Assembly (NCBI GenBank): GCA_019633425.1
Contig: WSUB01000030.1
Coordinates: 1 to 64,000 of the forward strand
Direction of reading: 5' to 3'
DNA length: 64,000 nt
Source of the DNA: Tulasnella sp. 424
Taxonomy: Eukaryota > Basidiomycota > Agaricomycetes > Cantharellales > Tulasnellaceae
Shown here piece after piece: positions 1 to 12,580 of the stretch (the first letter of the stretch is position 1; every line of letters starts with the position of its first letter). The notes under the pieces were generated by a model that was given only the letters and a program-made list of their open reading frames with translations, was not told the DNA's origin and made no database searches. Made by a program: the position numbers and the translations under genes.

Positions 1-360
1 GGTCATCGCCGGTCCGAGCGTAGATCTCTTGCGCTCGCATGAAGGACTCTTCGGCCTCCGAGTATTTGGATTGAGCGCGGTAGACGTCTCCTAGCCCGAA
101 TAGTGTGTTTGCTCGACCCTGGTCATCGCCGATGCGAGCGTAGATCTCTTGCGCTCGCATGAAGGACTCTTCGGCCTCTGAGTATTTGGATTGAGCGCGG
201 TAGACGTCTCCTAGCCCGAATAGCGTGTTTGCCCGACCGTGGTCATCGCCGATGCGAGTGTAGATCTCTTGCGCTCGCATGAAAGACCTTTCGGCCTCGG
301 GGTCCTTGCATTGCCTGTAATAGATGTCTCCTAGCAACTGCAGGGCTTTCCCACTTGCTT
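1..360 (-). repeat. TPR-coding 120-bp tandem repeats, unit 1
   Basis: Near-identical 120-base direct repeats begin at about 1, 121 and 241. The last is degenerate and marks the first TPR of the protein. More repeats must lie to the left of the window. Each repeat encodes one 40-residue TPR. Confidence 0.9.
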
Positions 361-2003
361 TTTGCATTCCCGCCGACCCGGCAATAGTGAATGCTTGTTG
401 AGCAAGTGATGCCGCATGTTCAAAGCTATTCTGCGTGTAGTGCAAGCGACCCATCTCCAACAAAATTGCGACGGAAGGGTTTTTGACACTCGACGGTTGT
501 TTGCCTGATGGAAGGGTTGATGGCTGTGGGGGAACGCACGTTAGGAGTTTTCGTATCGAGGTGAGTGAGCAGCTCACCATCCAAGCCACTTCATTCTGGC
601 ACTGAGCAATGCTCGGTCTGTCCTTAGGGTCAAACGCCCAGCAATCCGTCATCAAGCTACAAAGTCGGATGACTTGTGACAACTGGGCGTCTTCACGGGT
701 GGAAGGAACCCTCCCTTGAATCACGGTCAACGTGATAACACCCTCAGAATTAAGTTCAGGAAATGGGACTTTATTCGTCATGATCTAAAAAAGCAGCCGC
801 CGACGATATTTAGCGATCACGATGAGAAATTCACGCTCGTCAAGTCAGCCTACCTCCCAGCACACCCATCCTGCTGCCCAAATATCACTTGGCAAATCCG
901 GTATGTTCCCATTGAGGACCTCGGGAGGCGCCCAGCGAAACGACCAACCCGGCCCTGTCAAGGTTAACTCATTGCCAGTAGCTCCGACGTCGACTTGGAG
1001 CTTGGAGTCTGCGCTCTTAGCGGTATGTTTTCCCTTCGCCTCTCGAACGCTCTCTTCTTCTACAAAACTGTCTGCTAGCTCACTGACGACACGAGCCGAC
1101 CCAAAGTCGGTAATGATTGCGCGGTAGGATGAGCTGACAAGGATGTTGAACTAAGATGCGGTGGAGGTGAGCTACGGCGTTCCAGACGAATATAGTTTAA
1201 CCAACCCACCGATTTGAGGTCGCCGTGGCAGATCGGCGGTTGGCGAGTGTGGAGATACTTGAGACCGTTCAAGGTATCCCTGATCTAAGATGAAGATGCC
1301 GTCAGCCTGCTGCACGTTTTCACCACCACGTGTCGTCACTTACAAGAGATATGCGCTCCGGAATTTCCCACTCTCCCGTTGCAAGGAACTCGCTAACGTT
1401 TCCATTCGGCTCCCAAGGCAAAATTATCCAAGCCCGTCCCTTTTCGAGGTCTTCGACAAATCCGATCAAACGGACGATGTTCTCGTGAGATAAAGCAGCG
1501 GTCATCTCTACTTCGTGTACGAATTCCTAAGTGAAAAGGGTCAGCGCCGCCTAGTAGGCAACGAACACCGTGATTCTTACATTGGAGAACTTCTTGATCT
1601 TCATGCCATTGTGATATTTAAGCTTCTTCACTGCCACTGCTTCCTCACTCCCTACTCCCCGCCTAAAAGTTGCCTGGACCACTTCGGCCTTGCCACCACT
1701 TCCATGCGGCGCTGACGAAGTAAATTCGATCACGTTAGGATGGATCCGGAAAGTTGACAAACGGTCAAGCCTCTTCCGCTGTGAAAACTCTTGTCAATGG
1801 TTCGAACCGCCCAGAACACAGAAAGGTAGACCCACGGCAGGCTTCGTTTCTCCGGTAGTTCCGACTGAAGTGTCGTGCCCCGCGTCCTGGTTTCCGCCTC
1901 TGTCGGTGTTCCCATCAGCCGTCGACGCGCTAGAACCAGAAAAGGGAAGCCGTAGTCGGAAGCCTTGAAAGGGTTTGAGGAGTTTCGAGGCTGATCCCTG
2001 CAT
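1..2003 (-). CDS. Kinase-TPR gene, array unit 1 (3' end outside window)
   Basis: Exons read 2003..1836, 1778..1581, 1526..1344, 1284..1210, 1150..854 and 784..1 (open at the edge). Exon 1 is a basic Ser/Thr-rich leader of 56 residues. Exons 2-5 and the start of exon 6 give a TKL-type protein kinase: beta-3 lysine in VAVKK, catalytic loop HGDLKS then NIL, and DFG. Exon 6 then enters the TPR array. The splice positions repeat exactly in all five units, and exon lengths (198, 183, 75, 297) are multiples of three, which supports the model. The frame is open to the window edge, so this copy may be functional. The likely role is a signalling kinase whose TPRs bind a ligand or partner; the ligand is unknown. 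Confidence 0.85.
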
Positions 2004-4367
2004 AGAGGTAGAAGCGATTCAATGCACACGGGTTGATTAAGGGAGAGGATCAGAGTTGGACAAGATTGATATTGTGTGGGGTGAGTGATGGGCGGTTGAA
2101 TTGCACAACTCATTAGGTAAGCACGTGCACTGTTCCTGCCTGGGCATCGCCTCTGGTGTCGCCCAAACCCATTGGAAGACCAAGCCAAGTTAGCGCAGAC
2201 AGTTAGAAGGCCACAGATGATCTGTGAATGTGCACTATGTCCGGTTGGTGCAGCCTCTGTTGCCAGGTCGATGGTGGGCGGCAGTGTCGCTGGCCATCTC
2301 CCTAGTAGCCTGTCATCGTCACCCGGTCCTCCAGAGGGGTATGGTCCCGTGCATGGACAAACAGGCTTGATACCAGCGCTTAGCCCACCTACACCCGCCA
2401 ACTATGCCAACTCTCCTCCTCCTCTAGAGGGATACGTACAGCCTCGGCCGGGCCTCCTCCATATGGCCTACTCCCTTCCCAGTCGCCGCAGCCTAGAGGA
2501 GTGAACACACCGCAGCTGGGGCTCCAGATACTCGCATAACGAGCTCCTCCTACGCGTAGTAGCTCTAGTTTTAGCTTGTGTATTACATCGCTTTAATTAT
2601 TGCATACAAGGACAATGCAGCAGACGACTCGAGCCACGACTCCCTGACAAAACGAACCTCGAATTCCATTCGGCAGCTTCGTCCGTCCGAGAAGGGATAT
2701 AGAAGGTAAAACATGGCGTCGGCTTCGTGCATTTTCCCCATGAATACTTAGAAGAGAACGCGATGCATATACTTGCAATTGTGGTGGTGGATACGATGTA
2801 GCTGGTCAGGAACTTGAGCAAACTCCGGATGGAAACAAGCGCGGTGAAGTTAAGGCTGTTGCCCATTTTCGTCGGCAGCTTGTTGAGGGTTCTGTCCTGT
2901 ACAAACGGGTGCTGTCTTAATCCGAAAAGCAGCGTGGAGCGCATCGCCGTTGTTTCTATACCGTTGATTTCCGGAATTTGGCAGTTCTCCCAAAACAGTC
3001 TCTACCCCTACTACCTCTGTTCCGATCTCGAGCTGGACCAGGCCTGAATGACTTGCAGGGAGGCCCATGATAGAGCTTAGTTTGGCCATACGCTCAACGA
3101 CGGTATGCATTTCGCGAGGGGTGGAAGGACGATGTTTACCTGTTCTCCGTTGAGCATTCAGCAGGAAGTTATCCTTTGGAAGTTGAAAAATGGAACTCAC
3201 GTCTGGTTCAGGACACAATGGCTCCTTCAACTCTTAGACTTCTGATGGCCGCAGGATTCTTACGCGAGTGCCATGAGTGATTTCCATTCGTTTCCCTTGA
3301 CGGCTCTACAGGCATGAAAGAGGGACGTCAGGCTGAAGGACGGTGAATGAGTTGATAAGCTAAAAACTTCACTTGAACCTGAATGTCGAAGCAGAATACC
3401 GCCACGTCGCCTCTTTTGGCCAGTTTGAAAGTGATGTCAGGTGAAGCCGACGCCGACCGCAGGGCCTGAAGGAGCGGTTCCGTCTGAACTTCGTGGCAGG
3501 TAATCTCGTTATTTGAGTTGCTTTGGATTATGAACTGATCCTGCCTGAAGAGCATTTCCTAGTCTTTTTTTCGTTTCCGTTGAGTTCATTCCCTCGCTCG
3601 AAGGCTCGTTCACGACGTACGACTTTGGTTTGCCTAGCCGAAAACAGCGTCAAAAACAACTTAAGACAAGCACCCCAAGTCGTGGCACGTATGACAAGAC
3701 TTGAACACCTCCTTCGCCTCCACCCGCGCATATTATTTGAAGGGTTGACGGTGAAAACTTCATGATGCATGCTTTTGATTGCTTCTCGATGCTTTGAACG
3801 ATTTCTGAAAAGATCGAGGGCAGGCTGAGCTTAAAAGAAAGTTTGGAGATATAGTCTTGAACTTGCGGGAGAAAGTTATAACTTCTTCGATGGTAACTTT
3901 CAGTCTCATGGGCAGCTTGCGGCAACGGAGACGGTTAGGGTTCCAACTTGTTCTGTGGCGTGTGTCGGCCGTGGGGAAACACTAAAACCAACACAACCGC
4001 CTGCCTGACGCTTCCATCGTTGATCGTAGACTGGCGTAACGTTAGCTTCGTTGACATCCTTTTCAGTCTCTGCGCTGGATGTAGTGCAGCTGGATTTACT
4101 GTTTCCTCCGCCCGAAATAAGGATAACGAAACCGAGGCTGGCTGACCACAAGAACCGACACCAAATTTGGTGACCTGTATGTACATATATGTGGATTCAA
4201 TAGCTAAGAGCGCACACTATGTATTAAAACCCTTATTACCAAAGGGGTCGAATGGGTACATGCAATAGAAGAAACAAGAAGGAATCCACAGCGTTTATAC
4301 GGTCATCCACAAGAGGCAGCTGGTCCTCGGCCAAAGGGTTGAGAATTGGATGTTATGAGATCATGGA
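2004..4367. other. Conserved inter-gene spacer, unit 1; content unresolved
   Basis: This 2.36-kb block recurs in units 1-4 between the start of one kinase gene and the end of the next. Minus-strand signals suggest a spliced transcript. An exon-like block at 3544..3373 (172 bases, reading DQFIIQSNSNNEIT near its start and ending FDIQVQ) is followed in phase by a 42-base exon containing GKRMEITH, each bounded by plausible GT/AG sites. On the plus strand, 2172-2504 is a Pro/Gly/Tyr-rich frame with no ATG. I could not assemble a convincing full gene on either strand. The block may be a decaying second gene, promoter plus UTR, or both. Confidence 0.5.
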
Positions 4368-7146
4368 CTAGTCTCGCTTCTCAGACACAGTGGCCAGCCA
4401 ACGTAACGCATCATCCTTGTTATCAGAAAGGCCGATGCGAGAGAAGAGATCTCGTGCTTCTGTGTAGAATGCTGCTGCTTTGATGTTATAGTCTTGCTCC
4501 CGGTGGAGGTGGCCAAGACTAAGCAGCGTGCTTGCTCGACCATGGTCATCCCCGATGCGAGCGTAGATCTCTTGCGCTCGCATGAAGGACTCTTCGGCCT
4601 CCGAGTATTTGGATTGAGCGCGGTAGACGTTTCTTAGCCCGAATAGCGTGTGTGCTCGACCCTGGTCATCCCCGATGCGAGCGTAGATCTCTTGCGCTCG
4701 CATGAAGGACTCTTCGGCCTCCGAGTATTTGGATCGACTGCGGTAGACGTTGCCTAGCCCATCTAGCGTGTCTGCTCGGCCCTGGTCATTGCCAATGCGA
4801 GCGTAGACCTCTTGTGCTCGCATGAAGGACTCTTCGGCCTCCGAGTATTTGGATTGACTGCGGTAGACGTTTCCTAGCCCATATAGCGTGTGTGCTCGAC
4901 CCTGGTCATCGCCGATGCGAGCGTAGATCTCTTGCGCTCGCATGAAGTACTCTTCGGCCTCCGAGTATTTGGATCGACTGCGGTAGACGTTTCCTAGCCC
5001 ATCTAGCGTGTTTGCTCGGCCCTGGTCATCGCCGATGCGAGCGTAGAGCTCTTGCGCTCGCTTGAAGGACTCTTCGGCCTCCGAGTACTTGGATTGAGCG
5101 TGGTAGACGTCTCCTAGCCCTAGTAGCGTGTTTGCTCGACCCCGGTCATCGCCTCTTCGAGCGCAGATCTCTTGCGCTCGCATGAAGGACTCTTCGGCCC
5201 CCGAGTATTTGGATTGAATGCTGTAGACGTTTCCTAGCCCATTTAGCGTGTTTGCTCGACCCAGGTCATCGCCGATGCGACCGTAGATCTCCTGCGCTCG
5301 GATGAAGGACTCTTCGGCCTCCGAGTATTTGGATCGACTGCGGTAGACGCTTCCTAGCCCTCGTAGCGTGTTTGCTCGACCATGGTCATCGCCGATGCGA
5401 GCGTAGATCTCTTGCGCTTGCATGAAGGACTCTTCAGCCTCTGGGCCCTTGCATTGACTGTAGTAAATTTCTCCGAGTAGCTCCAAAGCCTTTCCACTTG
5501 CTTCGTCCATACCAGCGGACTCGGCAATAGCTAATGCTTGTTGAGCAAGTGAGGCCGCATTTTCAGAGCTATCCTGGGAGTAGTGCAAGCGACCCATTTT
5601 CAACAAAATTGCCACGGACGGGGTTTTGAGACCCGACGGTTGTTTGCCAGATGGAACGCTTGATGGCTGTGGGGGGACGTACGTTAGGAGTTTTCGTAAT
5701 GAGGTGAGTGAGCAGCTCACCATCCAAGCCACTTCATTCTGGCACTGAGCAATGCTTGGCCTATCTTTAGGGTCAAACCCCCAGCAATCCGTCATCAAGC
5801 TACATAGTTGGATAACTTGCGACAACTGGGCGTCTTCACGAGCGGAAGGGACCTTCCCTTGAATCACGGTCAACGTGATAACACCCTCAGAATTAAGTTC
5901 AGGAAATGGGACTTTATTCGTCATGATCTACAAAAGCAACCGTCGACGATATTTAGCGATCACCACAAGAAATTCACACAAGCCAAGTTAGCCTACCTCC
6001 CAGCACACCCACCCGGCTGCCCAAATATCACTTGGCAGATCCGGTCTGTTCCCATACAGGACCTCGGGAGGCGCCCAGCGAAGTGACCAGGCCGGCCCTG
6101 TCAAGGTTACCTGATTGCCAAGTAGCTCCGACGTCGACTTGAATCTTGGAGCCGGCGCTCTTAGCGGTCTGTTTTCCCTTCGCCTCTCGACCGCTCTCTT
6201 CTTCCCCAGAACTGTTTGCTGGCTCACTGACGACACGAGCCGACCCGGAGTCGGTAATTATTGCGCGGTAGGATGAGCTGACAAGGATGTTGAACTAATA
6301 TGCGGTGGAGGTGAGACACGGCGTTTTACACGAGTGTAGACCAACCAACCCACCGATTTGAGGTCGCCGTGGCAGATCGGCGGTTGGCGAGTGTGGAGAT
6401 AATTGAGACCTTCAAAAGTATCCTGGATCTAGGATGAAGATGCCGTCAGTCTGGTGCACATTTTTGCCTCCACATATCGTAGCTCACAAGAGATATGCGT
6501 TCCGGGATTTCCCACTTTCCCGTTGCAAGGAACTCGCTAACGTTTCCATTCGGCTCCCAAGGCAAAATTACCCAAGCCCGTCCGTTTTCGAGGTCTTCGA
6601 CAAATCCGATCAAGCGGACGACGTTCTTGTGAGATAATGTAGCCGTCATCTCTACCTCGTGGACAAATTCCTAAGTGAAAGGGGTTAGCGCCGCCGAGTA
6701 GGCAACGAACACCGTGGTTCTTACATTGGAGAACTTCTTAATCTTCATGCCATTGTGATATTTAAGCTTCTTCACTGCCACCACTTCCTCACTCCCCGCT
6801 CCCCGTCTAAAAGTTGCCTGGACCACTTTGGCCTTGCCACCATTTCCATGCGGCATTGACGAAGCAAATTCGATCATGTTAGGGTGGATCCGGAAAGTGG
6901 ACAAACGGTCAAGCCTCTCCCGCTGCGAAACTCTTGTCAATGGTTCGAACCGCCCAGAACACAGAAAGGCAGACCCACGGCAGGTTTCGTTTCTTTGGTA
7001 GTTTCGACTGATGTGTCGTGTCGCGCGTCCTGATTTCTATCTCTGGCAGCGTTTTCATCAGCCGTCGATGCGCTAGAACGAGAAAAGGGAAGCCGTAGTC
7101 GGAAGCCTTGAAAGGGTTTGAGGAGTTTCGAGGTTGATCCCTGCAT
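4368..7146 (-). pseudogene. Kinase-TPR gene, array unit 2, frameshifted and DFG-mutated
   Basis: Exons match the other units: 7146..6979, 6922..6725, 6670..6488, 6428..6354, 6294..5997 and 5927..4368. Exon 5 is 298 bases here and 297 in the other four units, because of one extra A at about 6120-6121. That throws the kinase out of frame before the APE-like region WAPPEVL. The same exon reads TDSGSAR where the others read TDFGSAR, so the DFG phenylalanine is also lost. The TPR exon stays open for 519 residues with seven full 40-residue repeats. Unspliced or spliced as modelled, the gene cannot give an intact kinase-TPR protein. A single-base sequencing error could explain the insertion, but less easily the DSG change as well. 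Confidence 0.8.
4539..5460 (-). repeat. TPR-coding 120-bp tandem repeats, unit 2 (7 full repeats)
   Basis: Seven full 120-base repeats run from 4539, flanked by degenerate TPRs at both ends. The encoded 40-mer follows GRANTLxGLGxVYxxQ, then SKYSEAEESFMRAQEIYARI, then GDD. Confidence 0.92.
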
Positions 7147-9561
7147 AAAGGTAGAAGCGATTCAATGCGTAAGGGTAAAGGGGAGAGGTGGGGATAAAAA
7201 GATGATCAGAGGCGGACAAGATTGATATTGTGTGGGGTGAGTGGTGGACGGTTGAAAGGCACAACCCGTCAGGTAGATAAGCACGTGCACTGTTCCTGCC
7301 TGGTGTATTTGCATCGCCTCTAGTGTCGCCCAAACCCATTGGAAGACCAAGCCAAGTTAGCGCAGACCGTTGGAAGGGCACAGACGATTTGTGAATGCGC
7401 GTTAGGTATGGTTGGTGCAGCCGCTGCTGCTGGGTCGATGGTGGGCGGCAGTGTCGCTGGCGATCTCCCTGGTAGCCTGTCATCGTCACCCAGTCCTCCG
7501 GAGGGGTATTGTCCCGTGGATGGACAACCAGGCTTGATACCAGCGCATGGCCCACCTACACCCGCCAACTACGCGAACTCTCTCCCTCCTCCAGAAGGAT
7601 ACGTACAGCCTCCGCCCTCCCAAGGTTACGGGGCTCCTCCATACGGCCTACCCCCTTCCCAGTCGCTGCAGCCTAGAGGAGCGAACGCATCGCGGCTGGG
7701 GCTGCGGGTGCCCGCGTAGCGAGCTCCTCCTACGCGTAGTCGCTCTAGTTTTGTTTGTGTATTACATCGCTTTAATTATTGCATACAAGGACAGTGTGCC
7801 ATACGACTCGAGCCATGGCTACTTGACCAAGCGAACCTCGAATTTCTTTCGGCAGCTTCGTCGTCCGAGAAGGGCTATAGAGAGTGAGCGCGGCGTCGGC
7901 TTCGTGCATTTTCCCCATCAATACGTAGAAGATAACGCGATGCGCTTGGCATATACTTGTAATTGTGGTGGTGGATACGACGTAGCTGGTTAGGATTCTT
8001 AGGAACTTGAGCAAACTTCGGATGGAGACAAGCGAGGTGAAGTAAGGCTGTTGCCCGTTTTCGTCGGCTGCTTGTTGAGGATCCTGCCCTGTACGAACGG
8101 GAGCTGTATTAATCCGAAAAGCAGCGTGGAGCACATCGCCGGTGTTTCCATACCGTTGATTTCCGGAATCTGGCAGTTCTCCCGAACAGCCTCTACCCCT
8201 CCTACCTCCATTCCGGTCTCGAGCTTGATCCGGCCTGAAAGACCTGCAGAGAAGCCAATGATAGAGCTGAGTTTGGCTATACGCTCGACGACGGTACGCA
8301 TTTCGGCGAGGGGTGGAAGGGATGATGTTCACCTGTCCTCCATTCAGCAGGAAGTTATGCTTTGAAGTTGAAAAACGGACTCACGTCTGGTTCAGGACAC
8401 GATGGCTCCTTCAACGCTTGGACTTTTGATGGCCGCAAGATTCTTACGCGAACGCCATGAGTGATTTCCATTCGTTTCCTTTGACGGCTCTACATGCATG
8501 AAAGAGGGACGTCAGGCTGAAGGACGGCGAATGAGTTGATAAGCTAAAGACCTTACTTGAACCTGAATGTCGAAGCAGAATACCGCCACGTCGCCTCTTT
8601 TGGCCAGTTTGAAAGTGATGTCTGGTGAAGCCGACGGCCGACCGCAGGGCCTGAAGGAGCGGTTCGGTCTGAACTTCGCAGGTAATCTCGTTATTTGAGT
8701 TGCTTTGAATTATGAACTGATCCTTCCTGGAGAGTGTTTCCTGGTCGTATTTTCTTTCTGTTGAGTTTCATTCCCTCGCTCGAAGGTTTTCGTTCGCGAC
8801 GTACGACTTTGATTTGCCTAGCCGAACACGACGTCGAAAACAACGTAGGACAATCACTCTAAGTAGTGACACGTACGACCAGACTTGAACACCTCCTTCG
8901 CTTTCACCCGCGCATATTATTTGAAGGGTTGACGGTGAAAACTTCATGATGCATGCCTTTGATTGCTTCTCGATGCTTTGAACAATTCCTGGAAATATCG
9001 GGGGCAAGCTGAGCTTAAAGGAAAGGTGGGAGATACAGTCTTGGATTTGCGGGAGAAATTTATAACGTTTTCAATAGTAGCCTTGAGTCTCATGGGCGGC
9101 TTGCGGCAATGGAGACGGTTAGGGTTCCAATTTCTTCTGTGGCGTGTGTCGGTTGAAGGCCGTGGGGAAACACTAAAACCAACACAGCCGCCCTGCCTGA
9201 CGTCTTGCATCGTTGATCGTAGACTGGCGTAAATTAGCTTGACTTTTCGGTCCCTGCGCCGGGTGTAGCGCAGCTAAATTAACAGTTTCCTCCGCCCGAA
9301 ATCAAATAACGAACCCAGGCTGACCCCTCATAATAGCCCACATCAGATTTGGTGACCTGTATGTATAGGTGGATTCGATAGCTAAGGACAAACATAGTGT
9401 ATCAAGAACTTTACTACCAAAGGGATCGAATGGTGTACATGCGAGAGAAGAAACAAGAAGAAATCCACGGCGTTCATACGGTCATCCACGAGACTCAACG
9501 TGTCCCCAGCGACCAAAGGTTTGGGAGTTGGACGTTATGAAATCATGGACTGGGCTCGCTT
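7147..9561. other. Conserved inter-gene spacer, unit 2; content unresolved
   Basis: This is the same block as in units 1, 3 and 4, 2.4 kb long. The exon-like segment at 8726..8557 is 170 bases, against 172 in unit 1 and 169 in unit 4, so its frame is shifted by one relative to those copies. The segment on the minus strand encoding AKLSSIIGF (about 8200-8301) is conserved between units. The plus-strand Pro-rich frame at 7339-7719 reads GYVQPPPSQGYGAPPYG but opens with TTG, not ATG. Confidence 0.5.
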
Positions 9562-12500
9562 CTAAGACACAATGGCCAGCGAATGCGACGCGGTATTCTT
9601 GCCATCAGAAAGGCCGATGCGAGAAAAGAGATCTCGTGCTTCTGCGTAGAACGCTGCCGCTTTGATGTTACAGTCTTGCTCCCGGTGGAGGTGGCCAAGA
9701 CCAAGCAGCGTGTTTGCTCGACCGTGATCATCGCCGATGCGAGCGTAGATCTCTTGCGCTCGCATAAAGGACTCTTCAGCCTCGGAGTATCTTGACTGAG
9801 CGCTGTAGACGTCTCCTAGCCCTCGTAGCGTGTGTGCTCGACCGCGGTCATCGCCGATACGAGCGTAGATCTCTTGCGCTTGGATGAAGGACTCTTCGGC
9901 CTCAGAGTATCTGGACTGAGCATGGTTGAGGTCTCCTAGCCCTCGTAGCGTGTTTGCTCGACCGTTGTCATCGCCGATGCGAGCGTAGATCTCATGCGCC
10001 CGTATGAAGGACTCTTCCGCATCGGAGTATTTGGATTGAGCGCCGTAGACGTCTCCTAGCCCTCGTAGCGTGTTTGCTCGACCGTGGTCCTCGCCGATTC
10101 GAGCGTAGATCTCTTGCGCTCGCATGAAGGACTCTTCGGCCTCCGAGTACCTGGACTGAATTTGGTAGACGTCTCCCAGCCCTCGTAGCGTGTTTGCTCG
10201 ACCGTGGTCATCGCCGATGCGAGCGGAGATCTCTTGCGCTCGCATGAAGGACTCATCGGCCTCGGGGTATTTGGATTGACCGTGGTAGACGTCTCCTAGC
10301 CCTCTTAGCGCGTTCGCTCGACCCTGGTCATCGCCGATGCGAGCGTCGATCTCTTGCGCTCGCATGAAGGACTCTTCGGCCTCGGGGTATTTGGATTGAC
10401 CGTGGTAAACGTCTCCTAGCCCTTGTAGCGTGTTTGCTCGACCCTGGTCATCGCCGATGCGAGCGTAGATCTCTTGCGCTCGCATGAGGGACTCTTCGGC
10501 CTCCGAGTATTTGGATTGACCGCGGTAGACGTCTCCTAGCCCAAGTAGCGTGTTTGCTCGACCCTGGTCATTGCCGATGCGAGCATAGATCTCTTGCGCT
10601 CGCATGAGGGACTCTTCGGCCTCCGAGTATTTGGATTGAAGTCGGTAGACGTCTCCTAGCCCTCGTAGCGTGCTTGCTCGACCCTGGTCATCGCCGATGC
10701 GAGCGTAGATCTCTTGTGCTTGCACGAAGGACTCTTCAGCCTTCGAGTATTTGGATTGAGCGCGGTAGACGTCTCCTAGCCCTCGCAGCGTGTTTGCTCG
10801 ACCGTGGTCATTGCCGATGCGAGCGTAGATCTCTTGCGCTTGCATGAAGGACTCTTCGGCCTCTGGGTCCTTGCATTGATTGTAGTAGATGTTTCCTAGC
10901 AACTCCAAGGCTCCCCCACTTCCTTCTTGGATACCCGCCGACCCGGTAATAGCTAATGCTTGTTGAGCAAGTGAGGCCGCATTTTCAAAGCTATTCTGCA
11001 AGTAGTGTAACCGACTCATTTCCAACAAAATTGGAACGGAAGGGGCTTCGAGTCCCGAAGGTTGTTTGCCTGATGGAACGGTTGATGGCTGTGGGGGAAC
11101 GCACGTTAGGAGTTTTCGTATCGAGGTGAGTGAGCAGCTCACTATCCAAGCCACTTCATTCTGGCACTGAGCAATGCTCGGCCTATCCTTAGGGTCAAAC
11201 GCCCAGCAATCCGTCATCAAGCTACAAAGTCGGATGACTTGCGACAACTGGGCGTCTTCACGAGTGGAAGGAACCTTCCCTTGAATCACGGTCAACGTGA
11301 TAACACCTTCAGAATTAAGTTCAGGAAATGGGACTTTATTCGTCATGATCTACAACAGCGCCCGCCGACGATTTTTAGCGATCACCATGAGAAATTCAGA
11401 CTGGTCAAGTCAGCCTACCTCCCAACACACCCACCCGGCTGCCCAAACATCACTTGGCAAATCCGGTATCCTCCCATTCAGGACCTCGGGAGGCGCCCAG
11501 CGAAATGACCAACCCGGCCCTGTCAAGGTTAACTCATTACCAGTAGCTCCGATGTCGACTTGGATCTTGGAGCCTACGCTCTTAGCGGTATGTTTTCCCT
11601 TCGCCTCTCGACCGCTCTCTTCTTCCACAGAACTGTTTGCTAGCTCGCTGAGGACACGAGCCGACCCGAAGTCGGTAATTACTGCGCGGTAGGATGAGCT
11701 GACAAGGATGTTGAACTAATATGCGGTGGAGGTGAGACACGGCGTTCCAAACGAGTATAGATTAACCAACCCACCGATTTGAGGTCGCCGTGGCAGATCG
11801 GCGGTTGGCGAGTGTGGAGATAATTGAGACCTTCAAAAGTATCCTGGATCTAGGATGAAGAAGGCCGTCAGCCTGATGGAGGTTTTCGCCACCATGTATC
11901 GTCGCTTACAAGAGATATGCGTTCTGGAATTTCCCACTCTCCCGTTTTAAGGAACTCGCTAACGTTTCCATTCGGCTCCCAAGGCAAAATTACCCAAGCC
12001 TGTCCGTTTTCGAGCTCTTCGACAAATCCGATCAAACGGACGATGTTCTCGTGAGATAATGTAGCCGTCATCTCTACCTCGTGGACAAATTCCTAGGTGA
12101 AAAGGGTAAGCGACGCCTGGTGGGCAACGAGCACCGTTATCCTTACGTTGGAAAACTTCTTAATCTCCATCCCTTCGTAATATCTAAGCTTCTTCACCGC
12201 CACCAGTTCCTTACTCCATACTCCCCGTCTAAAGGTTGCCCGGACCACTTCGGCCTTGCCACCACTTCCATGCGACGTTGACGTAGTGAATTTGATCGAG
12301 CTAGGACGGATCCGAAAACTCGAAAAACATTCGAGTCTCTCCCGCTACGTAACTCTCGTTATTGGATCCCACTGCCCAAGAAACGGAAAGGCAGACCCAC
12401 GGCAGAGAGCTTTTTAGGCTTCGTATCTTTGGTAGTTCCGACTGAAGTGTCGCGCCCCGCGTCCTGGTTTCCGCCCCTGTCGGTGTTCTCATCGGCCGTC

Positions 12501-12580
12501 GACGCGCGAGAACGAGAAAAGGGAAGTCGAAGACGGAGGTCTCGAAGGGGTTTGAGGAGTTTCGAGGTTGATCCCTGCAT
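9562..12580 (-). CDS. Kinase-TPR protein, array unit 3 (complete)
   Basis: Six exons: 12580..12401, 12344..12147, 12092..11910, 11849..11775, 11715..11419 and 11349..9562. They give 906 residues in one open frame. The layout is a 60-residue Ser/Thr-rich basic leader, then a TKL-like kinase (about 65-400), a short linker, and TPRs to the end. Visible kinase landmarks are VAVKKL (beta-3 Lys), CHGDLKS and NIL (catalytic loop with Gly in place of the HRD Arg), TDFGSAR, WAPPEVL, and a C-lobe ending with DRPSIAQCQNEV. Nine full 40-residue TPRs follow, plus degenerate repeats at both ends. This is the longest intact copy. It probably acts as a cytoplasmic signalling kinase with a TPR recognition scaffold; that role is inferred from architecture. 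Confidence 0.9.
9721..10920 (-). repeat. TPR-coding 120-bp tandem repeats, unit 3 (9 full repeats)
   Basis: The period is exactly 120 bases, with repeat starts at 9721, 9841 and so on to 10801. Most of each repeat is identical at DNA level, which suggests recent duplication or gene conversion between repeats. Confidence 0.93.

Noticed and set aside
9721..10920. Regular direct repeats that might suggest a CRISPR array or satellite
   Set aside because: The 120-base units lie inside an open frame, encode TPRs, and have no unique spacers; the genome is eukaryotic.
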